Origin: Clostridia bacterium
GTDB lineage: Bacteria > Bacillota > Clostridia > Christensenellales > Borkfalkiaceae
DNA: 5,213 bases
Assembly (NCBI GenBank): GCA_029052615.1
Contig: JAIDIR010000225.1
Coordinates: 1-5,213, forward strand
Reading direction: 5' to 3'
The notes beneath the pieces were generated by a model. It saw only the letters and a program-made list of their open reading frames with translations. It was not told where the DNA came from and ran no database searches. The position numbers and the translations under genes were made by a program. This document shows positions 5,207-5,213 of this stretch, piece after piece. The first letter of the stretch is position 1. Each line of letters opens with the position of its first letter.

Positions 5207-5213
5207 ATCGCCG

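Noticed and set aside
1..5213. CRISPR arrays, tRNA or rRNA genes, insertion sequences, toxin-antitoxin pair
   Set aside because: No spaced direct repeats, no cloverleaf or rRNA-like sequence, no transposase and no terminal inverted repeats were seen. The regulator and 255-aa gene are in an order and size unlike a usual toxin-antitoxin pair, so I do not claim one.

Overview
The window is bacterial, compact and almost entirely coded on the minus strand. Intermediate G+C, short intergenic gaps, a short HTH_11-type winged-helix regulator and a LolD/MacB-class ABC ATPase next to a regulator all suggest a Bacillota (Clostridia-like) chromosome. That is a style-based inference at low confidence; no rRNA, tRNA or taxon-specific marker is present.

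In the minus-strand reading direction (right to left): (1) 5189-5206 holds a weak terminator-like hairpin of an upstream unit outside the window. (2) 4582-5142 encodes a complete beta-class carbonic anhydrase with all zinc ligands, preceded by a good sigma-70-type promoter. It is followed after 15 bases by 4210-4566, a small two-helix membrane protein, and then by a strong rho-independent terminator (4152-4186). (3) 600-4069 is a five-gene cluster: a DUF2589-family protein (297 aa), a 286-aa protein that looks like a divergent DUF2589 relative split by a long helical insert, a 180-aa helical protein, a 255-aa protein of unknown function with a Cys/His pair reminiscent of CNF/CheD-type deamidases, and a 109-aa winged-helix regulator. 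(4) 1-523 is the N-terminal part of an ABC transporter ATPase (LolD/MacB class) running off the left edge. Its promoter places the predicted transcription start on the ATG.

The central cluster is the interesting part. DUF2589 has no function that I know of, and the four genes 970-4069 are tightly packed (gaps of 23, 0 and 11 bases), so they probably form one functional unit. The first two products look like related structural partners. The last protein-coding member before the regulator is visibly richer in A+T and carries the candidate catalytic pair. A system in which DUF2589-type proteins accompany a Cys-dependent enzyme or effector is a hypothesis drawn from the sequence, not an established one.

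Starts fall into two classes. The DUF2589 gene (GGAGG) and the 255-aa gene (AAGGAG) have clear Shine-Dalgarno sequences. The carbonic anhydrase, the ABC ATPase and the 118-aa gene have none, and two of these have promoter -10 boxes so close to the start codon that leaderless or nearly leaderless mRNAs are predicted. No CRISPR array, tRNA, rRNA, transposase or long repeat was seen, and no stretch of more than 300 bases lacks a gene.
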